Assembly (NCBI RefSeq): GCF_000365305.1
Contig: NZ_CM001841.1
Coordinates: forward strand, 15,313-79,312
From: Dickeya dianthicola NCPPB 453
GTDB taxonomy: Bacteria > Pseudomonadota > Gammaproteobacteria > Enterobacterales > Enterobacteriaceae
Length of the DNA: 64,000 nucleotides
Direction: 5' to 3'
Part shown: one piece after another, positions 1 to 9,915 of the stretch
Layout: the number at the start of each line of letters is the position of its first letter
Numbering within the stretch: the stretch's first letter is position 1
Notes under the pieces: generated by a model
Seen by the model: only the letters and a program-made list of their open reading frames with translations
Told to the model about the DNA's origin: nothing
Database searches by the model: none
Translations under genes and position numbers: made by a program

Positions 1-58
1 GGTGTGTCCTATCCCTTTTTTGTGCCTGTCTGCAGATAATACTACCCTCAATACGCTC

Positions 59-586
59 TCAGTTTCCGGCAGCTCCGGTTCTCCTTCGCAGCCAGTCGCT
101 GATAAACGTGGCGATCTGTGCCGGCTGGTTGAGATCCAGACACGGCAGGGCGAGCGCCAATGCGGTATCGCTGGCTACGGCTAGCGTGCAGGTATCGATC
201 AACGCTACGGCATCACCTCCTGAACCATGACGGTGAAGCAGGATTTTATCGACTGGTTCGTGTTTGAAGCCTTCTACCAGAATCAAATCCAGCTTTGAGC
301 TATCCATTCTGCTGGCCAGGAAGTACAGATTGGGTTCCTGTTGTTCCGGTGTTTCGGTCATCAACGCCCAGCGAGTATTACTGGCAACCAGTGTCTGGTC
401 AGCGCCGGCCTTGCGCAGTTCATAGCTGTCCTTACCCGGTTTATCGACATCCATATCGTGGTGCGTATGCTTGATGATACCCACCCGAATCCCCATCGCG
501 TTCAGCAATGGAATGAGCTGCTTCAGTAAGGTGGTTTTGCCCGTGCCACTGTGAGCAACAATAGCCAGAAGCGGTATATCAGTCAT
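59..586 (-). CDS. mobB: MobB, GTP-binding molybdopterin-guanine dinucleotide adapter
   Basis: 175 residues, the same length as E. coli MobB. A P-loop (AHSGTGKT) lies at residues 11-18, followed by the KHTHHD and VEGFKHEP segments typical of the family. MobB is a cytoplasmic GTP-binding protein thought to assist MobA in attaching GMP to molybdopterin for bis-MGD enzymes. Its start overlaps the end of mobA by 8 bases, so the two are one transcript with coupled translation. The gene is complete; its stop lies 58 bases inside the left window edge, and no further gene is visible in those bases. Confidence 0.95.
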   Translation of the reverse strand: MTDIPLLAIVAHSGTGKTTLLKQLIPLLNAMGIRVGIIKHTHHDMDVDKPGKDSYELRKAGADQTLVASNTRWALMTETPEQQEPNLYFLASRMDSSKLDLILVEGFKHEPVDKILLHRHGSGGDAVALIDTCTLAVASDTALALALPCLDLNQPAQIATFISDWLRRRTGAAGN

Positions 587-1169
587 GGTGTGACTCCCTC
601 CAGCGAGCCAGATCCTCTGGCGTATTGAGATTACGAAATGCTAAAGGCTGATCTGCAAAAGAGACGGCTTTTGCTTCTATCTGCTCCAGAAAAAGCATCA
701 ATTTTCGATCACCGTTGATCAGGTAAGCCTTCAGTTTATCGACCAGCGAAGTGTGGATCGCTAATAATGTCGGATGCTCGCGAGACCCATCTGTGGCATA
801 GGCGGCAAGGTGGTTATCATTGAACTGCAACAACCGGGAAACCAGGTCAAGAGGCAATGCGGGGACATCACAGGGAACAAACACGACCCAGTCTGTTTTG
901 GCAGTGCTTAGCCCGGTAAAAATACCGGCCAGCGGGCCAGAAAAGTTACGGTTAATATCACCGATCACCGGATAACCGCTTTGCTGATAACGTTCCCGAT
1001 GGCGATTGGCGTTGATAAGCAGGGTCTCGACCTGCGGGTTCAGACGATCAAGAACGTGCTGGTAGAGCGGCCTGCCCTCCAGTTCAATCAACCCTTTATC
1101 GTTTCCTCCCATACGGGATGACTGGCCGCCAGCCAGAATCACACCTGTTATCATCGTATTGGCATCCAT
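579..1169 (-). CDS. mobA: MobA, molybdenum cofactor guanylyltransferase
   Basis: Transfers GMP from GTP to Mo-molybdopterin, making the MGD cofactor of nitrate, formate and DMSO reductases. The N-terminal nucleotidyltransferase motif [11 protein letters not shown]...DKG is at about residues 12-26 and the GPLAG and CDVP segments follow. I chose the ATG at 1169 (196 residues) because E. coli MobA (194) begins about 11 residues before LAGG. An in-frame ATG at 1226 would add 19 residues with no counterpart. Neither start has a strong Shine-Dalgarno sequence, so the exact start is uncertain. It is divergent from yihD, with about 95 bases between the two starts. Confidence 0.93.
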   Translation of the reverse strand: MDANTMITGVILAGGQSSRMGGNDKGLIELEGRPLYQHVLDRLNPQVETLLINANRHRERYQQSGYPVIGDINRNFSGPLAGIFTGLSTAKTDWVVFVPCDVPALPLDLVSRLLQFNDNHLAAYATDGSREHPTLLAIHTSLVDKLKAYLINGDRKLMLFLEQIEAKAVSFADQPLAFRNLNTPEDLARWRESHHD

Positions 1170-1263
1170 AATGTTTGATGCGTTATTGTCGGAAAAGTAT
1201 GGCGCGAGGCCAAGCCCTTTCCCCATACTAGATAAACAATCATTAATATTTGAGGTAGTGATA

Positions 1264-1533
1264 ATGAAATGTCATCGTGTAAATGAATTGATTGAGCTGC
1301 TGCACCCGGCATGGCAAAAAGAGCCGGATTTGAATTTGGTGCAATTTTTACAAAAACTTGCACAGGAAGCCGGGTTCGAGGGGGCGCTTAGTGATTTGAC
1401 TGATGATATCCTTATTTATCATTTAAAATTGCGTGACGCAGATAGCGCACAGCCTATTCCTGGCTTGCAGAAAGATTATGAAGAAGATTTCAAAACCGCA
1501 TTACTGCGTGCCCGTGGCGTTATCAAGGATTAG
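1264..1533 (+). CDS. yihD: YihD, conserved DUF1040 protein
   Basis: 89 residues, equal to E. coli YihD, and nearly identical to it (MKCxRxNE start, [33 protein letters not shown] end). The start is the ATG at 1264, preceded by a GAGG ribosome site; a longer in-frame reading from 1159 would run through the mobA promoter and is not conserved. Function is unknown; in E. coli the gene belongs to the Cpx envelope-stress regulon together with srkA and dsbA downstream, and the same order is kept here. Small, acidic, probably cytoplasmic. Confidence 0.93.
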   Translation: MKCHRVNELIELLHPAWQKEPDLNLVQFLQKLAQEAGFEGALSDLTDDILIYHLKLRDADSAQPIPGLQKDYEEDFKTALLRARGVIKD

Positions 1534-1574
1534 CGGCTTCACTCATAGCCCGATGCGATGGAGCGGTGCTTGTC

Positions 1575-2561
1575 ATGCATGATTCCGTATTCAATTTTCA
1601 TACTCTGTCGCCGGATGTCATCATGGATGCGCTCTGGTCTGTGGGTATCCGTGTCGATTCCGGCCTGACCGCACTTAATAGCTATGAAAATCGGGTTTAT
1701 CAGTTTAGTGATGAAGAACGTAAACGTTATGTGGTGAAGTTTTATCGGCCTCAACGTTGGAATGCTGCCCAGATTAGTGAAGAGCATCATTTTGCGGCTG
1801 AGTTGTTTGATGATGAAGTGCCGGTGGTGGCGCCGCTGGCCTTACAGGGCAACACGCTGCATGAGCATGATGGTTTCTGGTTTGCTGTGTTTCCCAGCGT
1901 TGGTGGGCGCCAGTATGAAATGGACAATGACGACCAACTGGAAGAGGTTGGGCGTTATTTGGGCAGAATTCATCAGACCGGTAGCCGAAACCTGTTTTCA
2001 ACTCGTCCTACTATCGGGCTGTTGGAATACCTTGATGACCCGCTGGTCACGTTAACGGATAGTCCCCTGATTTCTGGCGCGCAGAAAGCGCCGTTTCTAA
2101 CGGCGACAGCCCGGCTGATTGATGAAGTGAAACTGCACTGGAATATGCACTGGCAAGCCAGACGTCTGCACGGCGACTGTCATCCCGGTAATATCCTTTG
2201 GCGCGACGGCCCATTGTTTGTCGATCTGGACGATGCGCGTAATGGCCCGGCGGTACAAGATCTCTGGATGCTGTTACACGGAGATCGTCAGGAACAGCGC
2301 ATCCAATTGGACATTTTGCTGGATGCCTACAGTGAATTCGCCTCTTTTGATGAAGCGGAACTGGCATTGATTGAACCGCTACGCGCTATGCGTATGGTTC
2401 ACTATCTGGCTTGGGTAGCCCGTCGTTGGCATGACCCTGCTTTTCCTCGTAGTTTTTCATGGATGCAGGAAGCTGATTTCTGGGCAAAGCAGGTCACTAT
2501 TTTTACTGAACAGGTAAGGCTGTTGCAGGAACCACCGTTGCAGCTGGCACCGATGTACTGA
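1575..2561 (+). CDS. srkA: SrkA (YihE/RdoA), stress-response serine/threonine kinase
   Basis: 328 residues, exactly the E. coli length when started at the ATG at 1575 (GGAG about 11 bases upstream); a GTG at 1566 is in frame but too close to the ribosome site. The protein has the aminoglycoside-phosphotransferase-like kinase fold: the catalytic loop [11 protein letters not shown] lies near residue 200 and the metal-binding [10 protein letters not shown] follows. SrkA counteracts stress-induced programmed death and is Cpx-controlled in E. coli. Only 22 bases separate it from dsbA, the usual srkA-dsbA operon. Confidence 0.95.
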   Translation: MHDSVFNFHTLSPDVIMDALWSVGIRVDSGLTALNSYENRVYQFSDEERKRYVVKFYRPQRWNAAQISEEHHFAAELFDDEVPVVAPLALQGNTLHEHDGFWFAVFPSVGGRQYEMDNDDQLEEVGRYLGRIHQTGSRNLFSTRPTIGLLEYLDDPLVTLTDSPLISGAQKAPFLTATARLIDEVKLHWNMHWQARRLHGDCHPGNILWRDGPLFVDLDDARNGPAVQDLWMLLHGDRQEQRIQLDILLDAYSEFASFDEAELALIEPLRAMRMVHYLAWVARRWHDPAFPRSFSWMQEADFWAKQVTIFTEQVRLLQEPPLQLAPMY

Positions 2562-2583
2562 CACTTATGGAGATAACATTGAT

Positions 2584-3207
2584 ATGAAGAAAATATGGCT
2601 TGCGCTGGCTGGCATGGTGTTGGCGTTCAGTGCGTCAGCTGCTGATTTTTCCGATGGTAAACAGTATGCTACTCTGGATAAACCGGTTCCCCAATCCCCT
2701 CAGGTGTTGGAATTTTTCTCATTCTATTGTCCGCATTGTTACCAGTTTGCTCAGGTTTACCACATTCCTGACACCATTCAGAAAGCATTGCCGGCTGACA
2801 CCAAGTTAACCAAATACCATGTCGATTTTCTGGGAGAATTGGGCAAGGAGCTGACCCAGGCTTGGGCAGTAGCTATTGCCCTCGGTGTGGAAGAAAAAGT
2901 CAGCCCGCTGATGTTCGATGCTGTTCAGAAGACTCAGACCGTGAAAAAATCGGAAGACATTCGTCAGGTATTTGTGGCGGCTGGTGTAAAAGCAGAAGAT
3001 TATGACAGCGCCCTGAATAGCTTCGTGGTGAAATCTCTGGTTGCGCAGCAGGAGAAAGCCGCTGCCGATCTGCAATTGCGAGGTGTTCCGGCCGTGTTCG
3101 TGAATGGCAAATACATGATAAAAAGCGATGGGCTTGATACCAGCTCTATGGACAACTACGTTAAACAATATGCTGATGTAGTGAAATTCCTGCTCTCTCA
3201 GAAATAA
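2584..3207 (+). CDS. dsbA: DsbA, periplasmic thiol:disulfide oxidoreductase
   Basis: Introduces disulfide bonds into secreted proteins, including the extracellular pectinases and cellulases of soft-rot bacteria. A signal peptide covers residues 1-19 (cleavage ASA|AD). The active site C49-P-H-C52 and the later cis-proline loop ([10 protein letters not shown]) are present. It has 207 residues against 208 in E. coli. It is transcribed with srkA and closed by a strong terminator. Confidence 0.97.
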   Translation: MKKIWLALAGMVLAFSASAADFSDGKQYATLDKPVPQSPQVLEFFSFYCPHCYQFAQVYHIPDTIQKALPADTKLTKYHVDFLGELGKELTQAWAVAIALGVEEKVSPLMFDAVQKTQTVKKSEDIRQVFVAAGVKAEDYDSALNSFVVKSLVAQQEKAAADLQLRGVPAVFVNGKYMIKSDGLDTSSMDNYVKQYADVVKFLLSQK

Positions 3208-3227
3208 GATTTCTACTTTTTTCTCTG

Positions 3228-3258
3228 CGCCACATGCCTTATCGCATGTGGCGTTTTT
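3228..3258 (+). terminator. Rho-independent terminator of srkA-dsbA
   Basis: Ten-base-pair stem CGCCACATGC / GCATGTGGCG with a six-base loop, followed by TTTTTG. It sits 20 bases after the dsbA stop. Confidence 0.9.
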
Positions 3259-3586
3259 GTTTCGGCGCCAATGGTAACATCTGGACATTTCTGCTTACCG
3301 CCAAACAATTTGATTTCATATATATCCACAGCAATAACAACGTCTTGATATAACTACAATGTCAATGTTTTTCTTATAACGCAATGATTAATAATGAATT
3401 ACATCTGCATTCCACTTCTATCTATACCTCTGTTAATTATTTTTCAATTTCTATACACAAAGTTATCCACAGACTTTTTGCGAGCCATTGTGCAAAAAGC
3501 GTAATGAGCGCGCGTTAATATTCGTCTCTGACTGCCAGCTATGGCATCCTTAACTTCATGTCAGAAAACAACGATCGCGAAATATC
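3259..3586 (+). promoter_or_regulatory. polA upstream region with a perfect DnaA box at 3463-3471
   Basis: This 328-base AT-rich spacer has no gene; E. coli carries yihF and yihG nearby and they are absent here. It contains one perfect DnaA box TTATCCACA at 3463-3471, about 115 bases before the polA start. A one-mismatch relative, ATATCCACA, is at 3322-3330. DnaA has been reported to stimulate polA expression in E. coli. The core promoter position was not resolved by eye. Confidence 0.5.
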
Positions 3587-6421
3587 ATGGTTCAAATAGC
3601 AGATAATCCCTTCATTCTGGTTGACGGTTCCTCGTACCTGTACCGCGCCTATCATGCCTTTCCCCCACTGACCAACAGTGCCGGCGAACCGACCGGTGCA
3701 ATGTATGGCGTGCTCAACATGTTGCGCAGTTTGTTGCAGCAATACCATCCTAGTCATGTTGCGGTGGTGTTTGACGCGAAGGGCAAGACGTTTCGTGATG
3801 ATTTGTTTGAGCACTACAAATCTCATCGGCCGCCGATGCCGGATGATCTGCGTGCTCAGATTGAACCGTTGCACCGCATGGTAAAAGCGATGGGATTGCC
3901 GTTGCTCTCCGTTTCCGGCGTAGAGGCGGATGATGTGATTGGAACGCTGGCGCAGCAGGCGGAACGTGCGGGTAAACCGGTTCTGATCAGCACCGGCGAC
4001 AAGGACATGGCGCAGTTGGTGACGCCAAATATCACGCTGATTAACACCATGAACAACACTATTCTGGGGCCGGATGAGGTATGCGCCAAATACGGCATTC
4101 CGCCGTCGCTGATTATTGATTTTCTGGCTCTGATGGGGGATTCCTCCGACAATATTCCCGGTGTGCCGGGCGTGGGTGAAAAAACCGCGCAGGCGTTACT
4201 TGCAGGGCTGGGGGGGTTGGATGCCTTATATGCCGATTTGGATAAGATAGCCGGTTTGACCTTCCGGGGCGCCAAAACTATGGCGGCCAAGCTGGAACAG
4301 AATAAAGAGGTGGCTTACCTTTCCTATCAGTTGGCTACGATCAAAACGGATGTTGAACTGGAGCTGGGTTGTGAACAACTGACGGTAAATGAGCCGGATG
4401 CGGTGGAACTGCGCGAATTGTTCACTCGCTATGAGTTCAAACGCTGGCTGGCGGACGTGGAAGCTGGGCAGTGGTTGCAAGGCGGCAAAAAGAATCCGCC
4501 TGCCATGCCATTCGTCAAGGCGACGGCGGGAGGCGAGCCGAAAGAAGCGGCCAGCGTGCTGTCTCAGGATGGTTACGTCACCATTCTCGATGAAAAAGTA
4601 CTGCTGGATTGGCTTGAGCGGATAAAAACCGCCGCTCTGTTCTCGTTCGATACCGAAACCGATGGCCTTGATACCCTTACCGCCAATCTGGTGGGGGTGT
4701 CGTTGGCGATTAAACCGGGCGAAGCGGCTTATCTGCCATTAGGCCATATTACGTCGAGGGTGTATTCCAGTAATATTTACAGCAGCACGGTATCGCCTGC
4801 GACGAGAATGTCCACGCAGTTGGGTAGCGATCGGGTGCTGGCGCTGCTGAAACCGTTGCTGGAAGATGAAGGCATCCGCAAGATCGGGCAAAACCTGAAA
4901 TTCGATAAAGGCGTGATGGCTCGTTGCGGCATCGACCTGCGCGGCATTGCCTTTGATACCATGCTGGAGTCGTATGTACTCGATAGCGTAGCTGGCCGCC
5001 ACGACATGGACAGCCTGTCAGAACGCTATTTGCAGCATAAGACCATCACGTTTGAAGAGATTGCCGGTAAAGGCAAAAAACAGCTGACATTCGATCGGAT
5101 TCCGCTGGCGCAAGCGTCTGTCTACGCAGCTGAGGACGCTGATGTGACGCTGCGTCTGCACGAGACGCTATGGGCAAAGCTGGAGCCGCAGCAGGAACTG
5201 CGCAAGGTATTCCAGAATATCGATATGCCGCTGGTGCCGGTGTTGTCGCGCATAGAGCGCACCGGGGTGCTGATCAATACCGCTATTCTGGCGGAGCATT
5301 CGCGGGAACTAACACAACGTCTGGCGGAGCTGGAAGTGCAGGCGCATGAACTGGCGGGGGAAGCCTTCAATTTGTCTTCTCCCAAACAGTTAGGTGCCAT
5401 TCTGTACGAAAAACTGCAGTTGCCGGTCATCAAAAAAACCCCGAAAGGCGCACCTTCCACTAACGAAGAAGTGTTGGTCGAGCTGGCGCTGGATTATCCG
5501 CTGCCGAAGCTGATTTTGGAGCACCGTGGGCTGGCGAAACTGAAATCTACTTACACGGATAAACTGCCGCAGATGATCAATCCGCTGACCAAGCGGGTGC
5601 ATACCTCCTATCATCAGGCAGTAACGGCAACCGGGCGTCTTTCCTCCAGCGATCCTAATCTGCAGAACATTCCGGTGCGTAACGAAGAAGGGCGGCGCAT
5701 CCGTCAGGCATTTATTGCCCCGGAGGGATACCGCATTCTGGCGGCAGACTATTCACAAATCGAATTACGCATCATGGCGCATCTGTCACGGGATGCTGGA
5801 TTGCTGAGGGCGTTTTCCCACGGTCTGGATATTCACCGCGCCACGGCCGCCGAAGTATTTGGTCTGCCGCTCGACAGGGTGACCACCGAACAGCGCCGCA
5901 GCGCCAAAGCCATCAACTTTGGTTTGATTTACGGCATGAGCGCATTTGGTTTGTCCCGCCAGTTGGCTATTCCGCGTAACGAAGCTCAGAAATACATGAA
6001 TCTCTATTTTGAGCGTTACCCGGGCGTGCAGGAGTACATGGAGCGTACTCGTCAGCAGGCGGCGGCTCAAGGGTATGTGTCCACGCTGGATGGCCGCCGT
6101 CTCTATTTGCCGGATATTCATTCCCGCAATGCCAATAGCCGCAAGGCGGCGGAGCGGGCGGCTATTAACGCGCCGATGCAGGGCACCGCGGCGGACATCA
6201 TCAAAAAAGCGATGATCGCCATTGATGCCTGGCTGCAGCAGGAAAAGCCGTTGGTGACGATGCTGATGCAGGTACACGATGAACTGGTGTTTGAAGTGCA
6301 TCACTCCGTACTGGACGAAACCAGCGAGAAAATACGTAATCTGATGGAAGGCTGCATGCAGTTGGACGTGCCCTTACAGGTGGATATCGGCACTGGCAGT
6401 AACTGGGATCAAGCCCATTAA
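3587..6421 (+). CDS. polA: DNA polymerase I
   Basis: Repair and Okazaki-fragment-maturing polymerase. The order of domains is the 5'-3' flap exonuclease (about 1-300), the proofreading 3'-5' exonuclease (motif FDTETDG near residue 355) and the family A polymerase ([39 protein letters not shown]). All three catalytic sites look intact. At 944 residues it is 16 longer than the E. coli enzyme. The extra residues sit in the proofreading domain around residues 385-410 ([18 protein letters not shown]), where E. coli has a shorter loop. The start [16 protein letters not shown] aligns with E. coli. Confidence 0.97.
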   Translation: MVQIADNPFILVDGSSYLYRAYHAFPPLTNSAGEPTGAMYGVLNMLRSLLQQYHPSHVAVVFDAKGKTFRDDLFEHYKSHRPPMPDDLRAQIEPLHRMVKAMGLPLLSVSGVEADDVIGTLAQQAERAGKPVLISTGDKDMAQLVTPNITLINTMNNTILGPDEVCAKYGIPPSLIIDFLALMGDSSDNIPGVPGVGEKTAQALLAGLGGLDALYADLDKIAGLTFRGAKTMAAKLEQNKEVAYLSYQLATIKTDVELELGCEQLTVNEPDAVELRELFTRYEFKRWLADVEAGQWLQGGKKNPPAMPFVKATAGGEPKEAASVLSQDGYVTILDEKVLLDWLERIKTAALFSFDTETDGLDTLTANLVGVSLAIKPGEAAYLPLGHITSRVYSSNIYSSTVSPATRMSTQLGSDRVLALLKPLLEDEGIRKIGQNLKFDKGVMARCGIDLRGIAFDTMLESYVLDSVAGRHDMDSLSERYLQHKTITFEEIAGKGKKQLTFDRIPLAQASVYAAEDADVTLRLHETLWAKLEPQQELRKVFQNIDMPLVPVLSRIERTGVLINTAILAEHSRELTQRLAELEVQAHELAGEAFNLSSPKQLGAILYEKLQLPVIKKTPKGAPSTNEEVLVELALDYPLPKLILEHRGLAKLKSTYTDKLPQMINPLTKRVHTSYHQAVTATGRLSSSDPNLQNIPVRNEEGRRIRQAFIAPEGYRILAADYSQIELRIMAHLSRDAGLLRAFSHGLDIHRATAAEVFGLPLDRVTTEQRRSAKAINFGLIYGMSAFGLSRQLAIPRNEAQKYMNLYFERYPGVQEYMERTRQQAAAQGYVSTLDGRRLYLPDIHSRNANSRKAAERAAINAPMQGTAADIIKKAMIAIDAWLQQEKPLVTMLMQVHDELVFEVHHSVLDETSEKIRNLMEGCMQLDVPLQVDIGTGSNWDQAH

Positions 6422-6668
6422 GCTGTCTGGTGAAATAAGCTGACCAGACTGATTTTGGGTGTTATGCGGATTTTTTCCATAAACGCCATAAGAAATATCG
6501 TCTTTCTTTTTTTTGTTGGTTTTTTCAGTTGAATCTTAAGTGTTCCTGTAATTAAACTACAAGATTGTGTGACCTGGTTTGAGTTTGTTTAATTCATCAC
6601 CGATTATTATGAAATTAAACAACAAAAAACCCTTTTTTCCAGAAAGGAAATGGGGTAGAGTTAAACAC
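6422..6668 (+). promoter_or_regulatory. Promoter region of Spot 42 RNA
   Basis: A 247-base AT-rich spacer after polA. A -10-like TAGAGT at 6656-6661 stands eight bases before the expected RNA start. A CRP-like half site (TGTGACCTGG...) lies near 6568; in E. coli cAMP-CRP represses spf. The CRP site is only a partial match, so its position is tentative. No polA terminator was recognised. Confidence 0.45.
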
Positions 6669-6777
6669 GTAGGGTACAGAGGTAAGATGTTCTATCTTTC
6701 AGACCTTTTACTTCACGTAATCGGATTTGGCTGAATGTTAGCCGCCCCGGTCAGATTTCTGGCCGGGGCGTTTTTTA
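6669..6777 (+). ncRNA. spf: Spot 42 small regulatory RNA
   Basis: About 109 bases, colinear with E. coli Spot 42. The 5' end GTAGGGTACAGAGGTAAG matches, the unstructured target-pairing regions are almost unchanged, and the 3' end is a strong GC stem (CGCCCCGG ... CCGGGGCG) followed by TTTTTT. It lies between polA and engB as in E. coli. Spot 42 is an Hfq-dependent antisense regulator that limits secondary-carbon metabolism when glucose is present. The only clear difference is a shorter, changed sequence around the terminator stem and loop. Confidence 0.96.
6687..6734 (+). CDS. spfP: SpfP, 15-residue peptide encoded inside Spot 42
   Basis: Within the RNA an ATG at 6687 opens a frame MFYLSDLLLHVIGFG and stop, with AGAGG about four bases upstream. 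The E. coli RNA contains the same 15-residue frame, reported as the SpfP peptide, which acts with CRP in catabolite repression. The frame, length and residues are intact here. It has not been shown that it is translated in this organism. Confidence 0.7.
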   Translation: MFYLSDLLLHVIGFG

Positions 6778-6885
6778 TTGTCTGGATGGCGGATTAACCG
6801 GATAACGAAAACCTATGTTACCGGCTAAATAATCAGCCGGTAGTCATCGGGATAGCGATTTTGTCGGGAAGAGTTGGCTGGTGTA

Positions 6886-7530
6886 TTACTGGTCGGATTC
6901 TGGTTGAAGTTGCAACTCTGCTGACGGTAACGTACTGAACCAGCTATCTAATTTCTGACGTAATTTATCTACACCGGTTTTTTTCAGCGAAGAAAACGCT
7001 TCAACCTGAATATCCCCCGTGAACGGCAACACCGCTTCCCGCACCATGTTCAACTGAGATTTACGGGCACCTTGAGCCAATTTGTCGGCTTTGGTCAGCA
7101 GCACCAACACCGGTAGGCCGACATCAACGGCCCATTCCAGCATTTGCTGGTCCAGATCCTTGAGCGGGTGACGGATATCCATCAATACCACCAAACCTTT
7201 CAGGCAGTTACGTTTTTGCAGGTATTCGCCAAGCGCACGCTGCCATTTGCGTTTCATCTCTTCCGGCACTTCGGCATAACCATAACCAGGCAAGTCGACC
7301 AGACGCACGCCATCAGCCACTTCAAACAGGTTGATAAGCTGGGTCCGGCCCGGCGTCTTACTGGTGCGGGCCAGACTTTTCTGGTTGGTCAGCGTATTGA
7401 GCGCGCTGGATTTGCCCGCGTTGGAGCGGCCGGCAAAAGCGACTTCAATACCGCTGTCGGCAGGAAGATGACGAATGTCCGGCGCGCTGGTGACGAAATG
7501 GGTCATATGATAGTTGTATTGTTGGGTCAC
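6886..7530 (-). CDS. engB: EngB (YihA/YsxC), ribosome-biogenesis GTPase
   Basis: Essential GTPase needed for 50S subunit assembly. G-motifs are GRSNAGKS (34-41), the SKTPGRTQ switch, DLPG (79-82) and TKAD (about 155). I place the start at the GTG at 7530 (214 residues), because its product [13 protein letters not shown] lines up with the E. coli N-terminus MTNLNYQQTHFV (210 residues). The frame stays open 61 codons further upstream, but that sequence is not conserved and runs through the promoter. Convergent with spf; divergent from yihI. Confidence 0.94.
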   Translation of the reverse strand: MTQQYNYHMTHFVTSAPDIRHLPADSGIEVAFAGRSNAGKSSALNTLTNQKSLARTSKTPGRTQLINLFEVADGVRLVDLPGYGYAEVPEEMKRKWQRALGEYLQKRNCLKGLVVLMDIRHPLKDLDQQMLEWAVDVGLPVLVLLTKADKLAQGARKSQLNMVREAVLPFTGDIQVEAFSSLKKTGVDKLRQKLDSWFSTLPSAELQLQPESDQ

Positions 7531-7753
7531 AGTTTGCGTCTCTGTCTGGATCACGGTTTTATGTGGCTGATTATACCTGCAACCGATAGGAAAGGCGGTG
7601 TTTATCTGTTTTTGTCGAGGTGTTACCGTCTTAACAGGCTGAAAAAATAAAACCGGCACAGAGCTCTTGGAGCACTTTTTTATTGGTTTGCTTTCTGCTA
7701 GATTCCGCCGCAATTCTCCCTATATTTGCTCATCCTAACCCGAGATTGACGCT

Positions 7754-8287
7754 ATGAAACAACCATCAAAAGGGGCGGGACACAAAGCTTCCGCACCGAA
7801 GATCAAAAGAAAAAACCGTGAGCAGTTGGATCTGGAGGCTCGCGAACGCAAACGCCAGAAAAAGCACCGTGGTCATGCGGCGGGAAGTCGCGCCCAGGCG
7901 TCCGGCGGCGACCAGCACAATGCCTCTTCCGGCAAGACGAAAGACCCGCGTATTGGCAGCAAAAAACCGGTGTCGTTGCTGCCGGAAGGTGCGGCCGTAG
8001 TGGTGAAAGCGCCGGTAGCGTCGCAAGAGAAACCAGTTCGTCTGCCACCACAGGAAGAACTGGAGATGCTGGAAAATGATCCGCGTCTTGATGCATTGCT
8101 GGACAGGCTGGAGAAAGGCGAAACGCTGCCAGCCAAGGAGCAATCCTGGCTGGATGAAACGTTGGACCGCATCGATATTCTGATGGAGCAATTGGGCATC
8201 AGTCTGGATGACGACGAGGAAGATGAAGAGCAGGAAGAAGACATGCTGCAACTGCTCCGTCGTAATAACCCGAAAGACAACCATTAA
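7754..8287 (+). CDS. yihI: YihI, activator of the Der GTPase
   Basis: 177 residues (E. coli 169). A very basic, low-complexity N-terminal half ([21 protein letters not shown]) is followed by an acidic C-terminal half ending in [12 protein letters not shown]. The conserved core is DPRIGSKKP and [20 protein letters not shown]. YihI binds the double GTPase Der and stimulates its GTPase activity, slowing 50S maturation in early growth. Its stop codon overlaps the start of the next small gene (TAATG). Confidence 0.93.
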   Translation: MKQPSKGAGHKASAPKIKRKNREQLDLEARERKRQKKHRGHAAGSRAQASGGDQHNASSGKTKDPRIGSKKPVSLLPEGAAVVVKAPVASQEKPVRLPPQEELEMLENDPRLDALLDRLEKGETLPAKEQSWLDETLDRIDILMEQLGISLDDDEEDEEQEEDMLQLLRRNNPKDNH

Positions 8288-8463
8288 TGCTGAAAGCGCT
8301 GTTTCTGTTCATAACCTTACTGGTTCTGTGTTTTTTGGGCGGCCTGTTGGTTAAACTGTGGTGCCTGTCGAAACGGAAAGACAGATTGCAGCGTGCCGCA
8401 CTGGCCGGGCAGCGTCGGCTGCCCCTGCGCCGTGCGGCGAGGACCGGTTACCGGAAGGAGTGA
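8287..8463 (+). CDS. Small one-pass membrane protein coupled to yihI
   Basis: 58 residues starting at the ATG that shares a base with the yihI stop (TAATG) and ending five bases before the hemN start. Residues 2-25 form one hydrophobic segment (LKALFLFITLLVLCFLGGLLV). The rest is short, arginine-rich and positively charged (RRLPLRRAARTGYRK), predicting an N-out, C-in anchor. No gene sits here in E. coli; Vibrio and Pasteurella relatives have a longer DUF2489 membrane protein at this place, and this could be a shortened relative, though I cannot align them by eye. Its 3' end carries the hemN ribosome site AGGAG, which suggests coupling in both directions. Function unknown. Confidence 0.6.
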   Translation: MLKALFLFITLLVLCFLGGLLVKLWCLSKRKDRLQRAALAGQRRLPLRRAARTGYRKE

Positions 8464-8468
8464 GCAGC

Positions 8469-9842
8469 ATGTCCGAACCAACCATCGATTGGGATTTATC
8501 CCTGATCCAGAAATACAATTATTCGGGGCCGCGCTACACCTCCTATCCTACCGCGCTGGAATTCAGTGACAGCTATGACAACGCCGCTTTTGCTCAGGCA
8601 GTGGCCCGTTACCCTGGCCGGCCACTGTCGCTGTACCTGCATATCCCGTTCTGCCACCGTTTGTGCTACTTCTGCGGCTGCAATAAGCTGGTGACTCGTC
8701 AGTTGCACAAGGCGGATGAGTATCTTGACCGGCTGGCGCTGGAAATCCGTCAGCGCGCGCCATTGTTTGCCGGCCGCGTTGTCACTCAGATGCATTGGGG
8801 CGGCGGCACGCCGACCTTTCTGAACAAAACACAGATTAGCCGCCTGATGGGGCTGTTGCGCCAGCATTTTCACTTCGCCGAACAGGCCGAGATGTCGCTG
8901 GAAGTGGACCCACGGGAAATCGAACTGGATGTGCTCGATCACTTGCGTGCCGAAGGGTTCAATCGCCTCAGCATGGGGGTGCAGGACTTCAATAAAGAGG
9001 TGCAGCGCCTGGTCAATCGCGAGCAGGATGAAGCCTTTATTTTTGCGCTGATCGAGCGGGCCAAAGCGCTGGGGTTTACCTCCACTAACATCGACCTGAT
9101 CTACGGTTTGCCAAAGCAGACGCCGGACAGCTTTGCCTTTACCCTGCAGCGGGTGGCGGAACTGCGCCCAGACCGTCTTAGCGTATTCAACTATGCGCAT
9201 TTGCCCAGCCTGTTTGCCGCCCAGCGCAAGATCAAAGAGGCCGATCTGCCGGATGCGGAGCAAAAGCTGGCGATTTTGCAGCAGACCATTCAAGGTCTGA
9301 CCGCTGCGGGTTACCAGTTCATCGGTATGGATCATTTCGCCCGCCCAGACGACGAACTGGCGGTAGCGCAACGCGAAGGAAAACTGCATCGCAATTTCCA
9401 GGGTTACACCACCCAGGGCGATACCGATTTGTTGGGGCTGGGGGTATCCGCTATCAGCATGATTGGCGACAGTTATGCCCAGAACCAGAAAGAACTGAAG
9501 CAGTACTACGCTGACGTTGAACTGCACGGTCACGCGCTGTGGCGCGGTTTAGCCCTGACCCGTGATGATTGCATCCGTCGTGATGTGATCAAGGCGCTGA
9601 TTTGTCATTTCCAACTGGAGTTTGCTGTGATTGAGCGGGCATATGATCTGTCATTCGGCGACTATTTCCGCGAGGACCTGGCGTTGTTGGCGCCAATGGC
9701 GCAGGACGGGCTGGTGGATATTCTGCCGGATCGTATTGAGATTACGCCCAAAGGGCGTTTGTTGATCCGCAATATCTGCATGTGTTTTGACGTGTATCTG
9801 CGCAGCAAGATGCGTGAACGCCAGTTCTCTCGGGTTATCTGA
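8469..9842 (+). CDS. hemN: HemN, oxygen-independent coproporphyrinogen III oxidase
   Basis: Radical-SAM enzyme that decarboxylates coproporphyrinogen III to protoporphyrinogen IX without oxygen. The cluster ligands C62, C66 and C69 (CHRLCYFCGC) and the GGGTP SAM motif are present. The start at 8469 (AGGAG nine bases upstream) gives 457 residues, identical to E. coli, and the C-terminus QFSRVI is shared. An in-frame extension back to 8358 exists but only overlaps the upstream small gene. Closed by a terminator shared with yshB. Confidence 0.97.
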   Translation: MSEPTIDWDLSLIQKYNYSGPRYTSYPTALEFSDSYDNAAFAQAVARYPGRPLSLYLHIPFCHRLCYFCGCNKLVTRQLHKADEYLDRLALEIRQRAPLFAGRVVTQMHWGGGTPTFLNKTQISRLMGLLRQHFHFAEQAEMSLEVDPREIELDVLDHLRAEGFNRLSMGVQDFNKEVQRLVNREQDEAFIFALIERAKALGFTSTNIDLIYGLPKQTPDSFAFTLQRVAELRPDRLSVFNYAHLPSLFAAQRKIKEADLPDAEQKLAILQQTIQGLTAAGYQFIGMDHFARPDDELAVAQREGKLHRNFQGYTTQGDTDLLGLGVSAISMIGDSYAQNQKELKQYYADVELHGHALWRGLALTRDDCIRRDVIKALICHFQLEFAVIERAYDLSFGDYFREDLALLAPMAQDGLVDILPDRIEITPKGRLLIRNICMCFDVYLRSKMRERQFSRVI

Positions 9843-9865
9843 GCCGGCTGGGAATATAAAAGAAA

Positions 9866-9896
9866 ATAGCCAGTCGGTATGACTGGCTGTTTTTCG
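9866..9896. terminator. Bidirectional terminator between hemN and yshB
   Basis: Eight-base stem AGCCAGTC / GACTGGCT around GGTAT. A T-run follows on the plus strand (GTTTTT) and an A-rich flank precedes it, so it can work for both convergent genes. Confidence 0.8.
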
Positions 9897-9915
9897 GTTT
9901 CTTGTCAGCGGTGAT

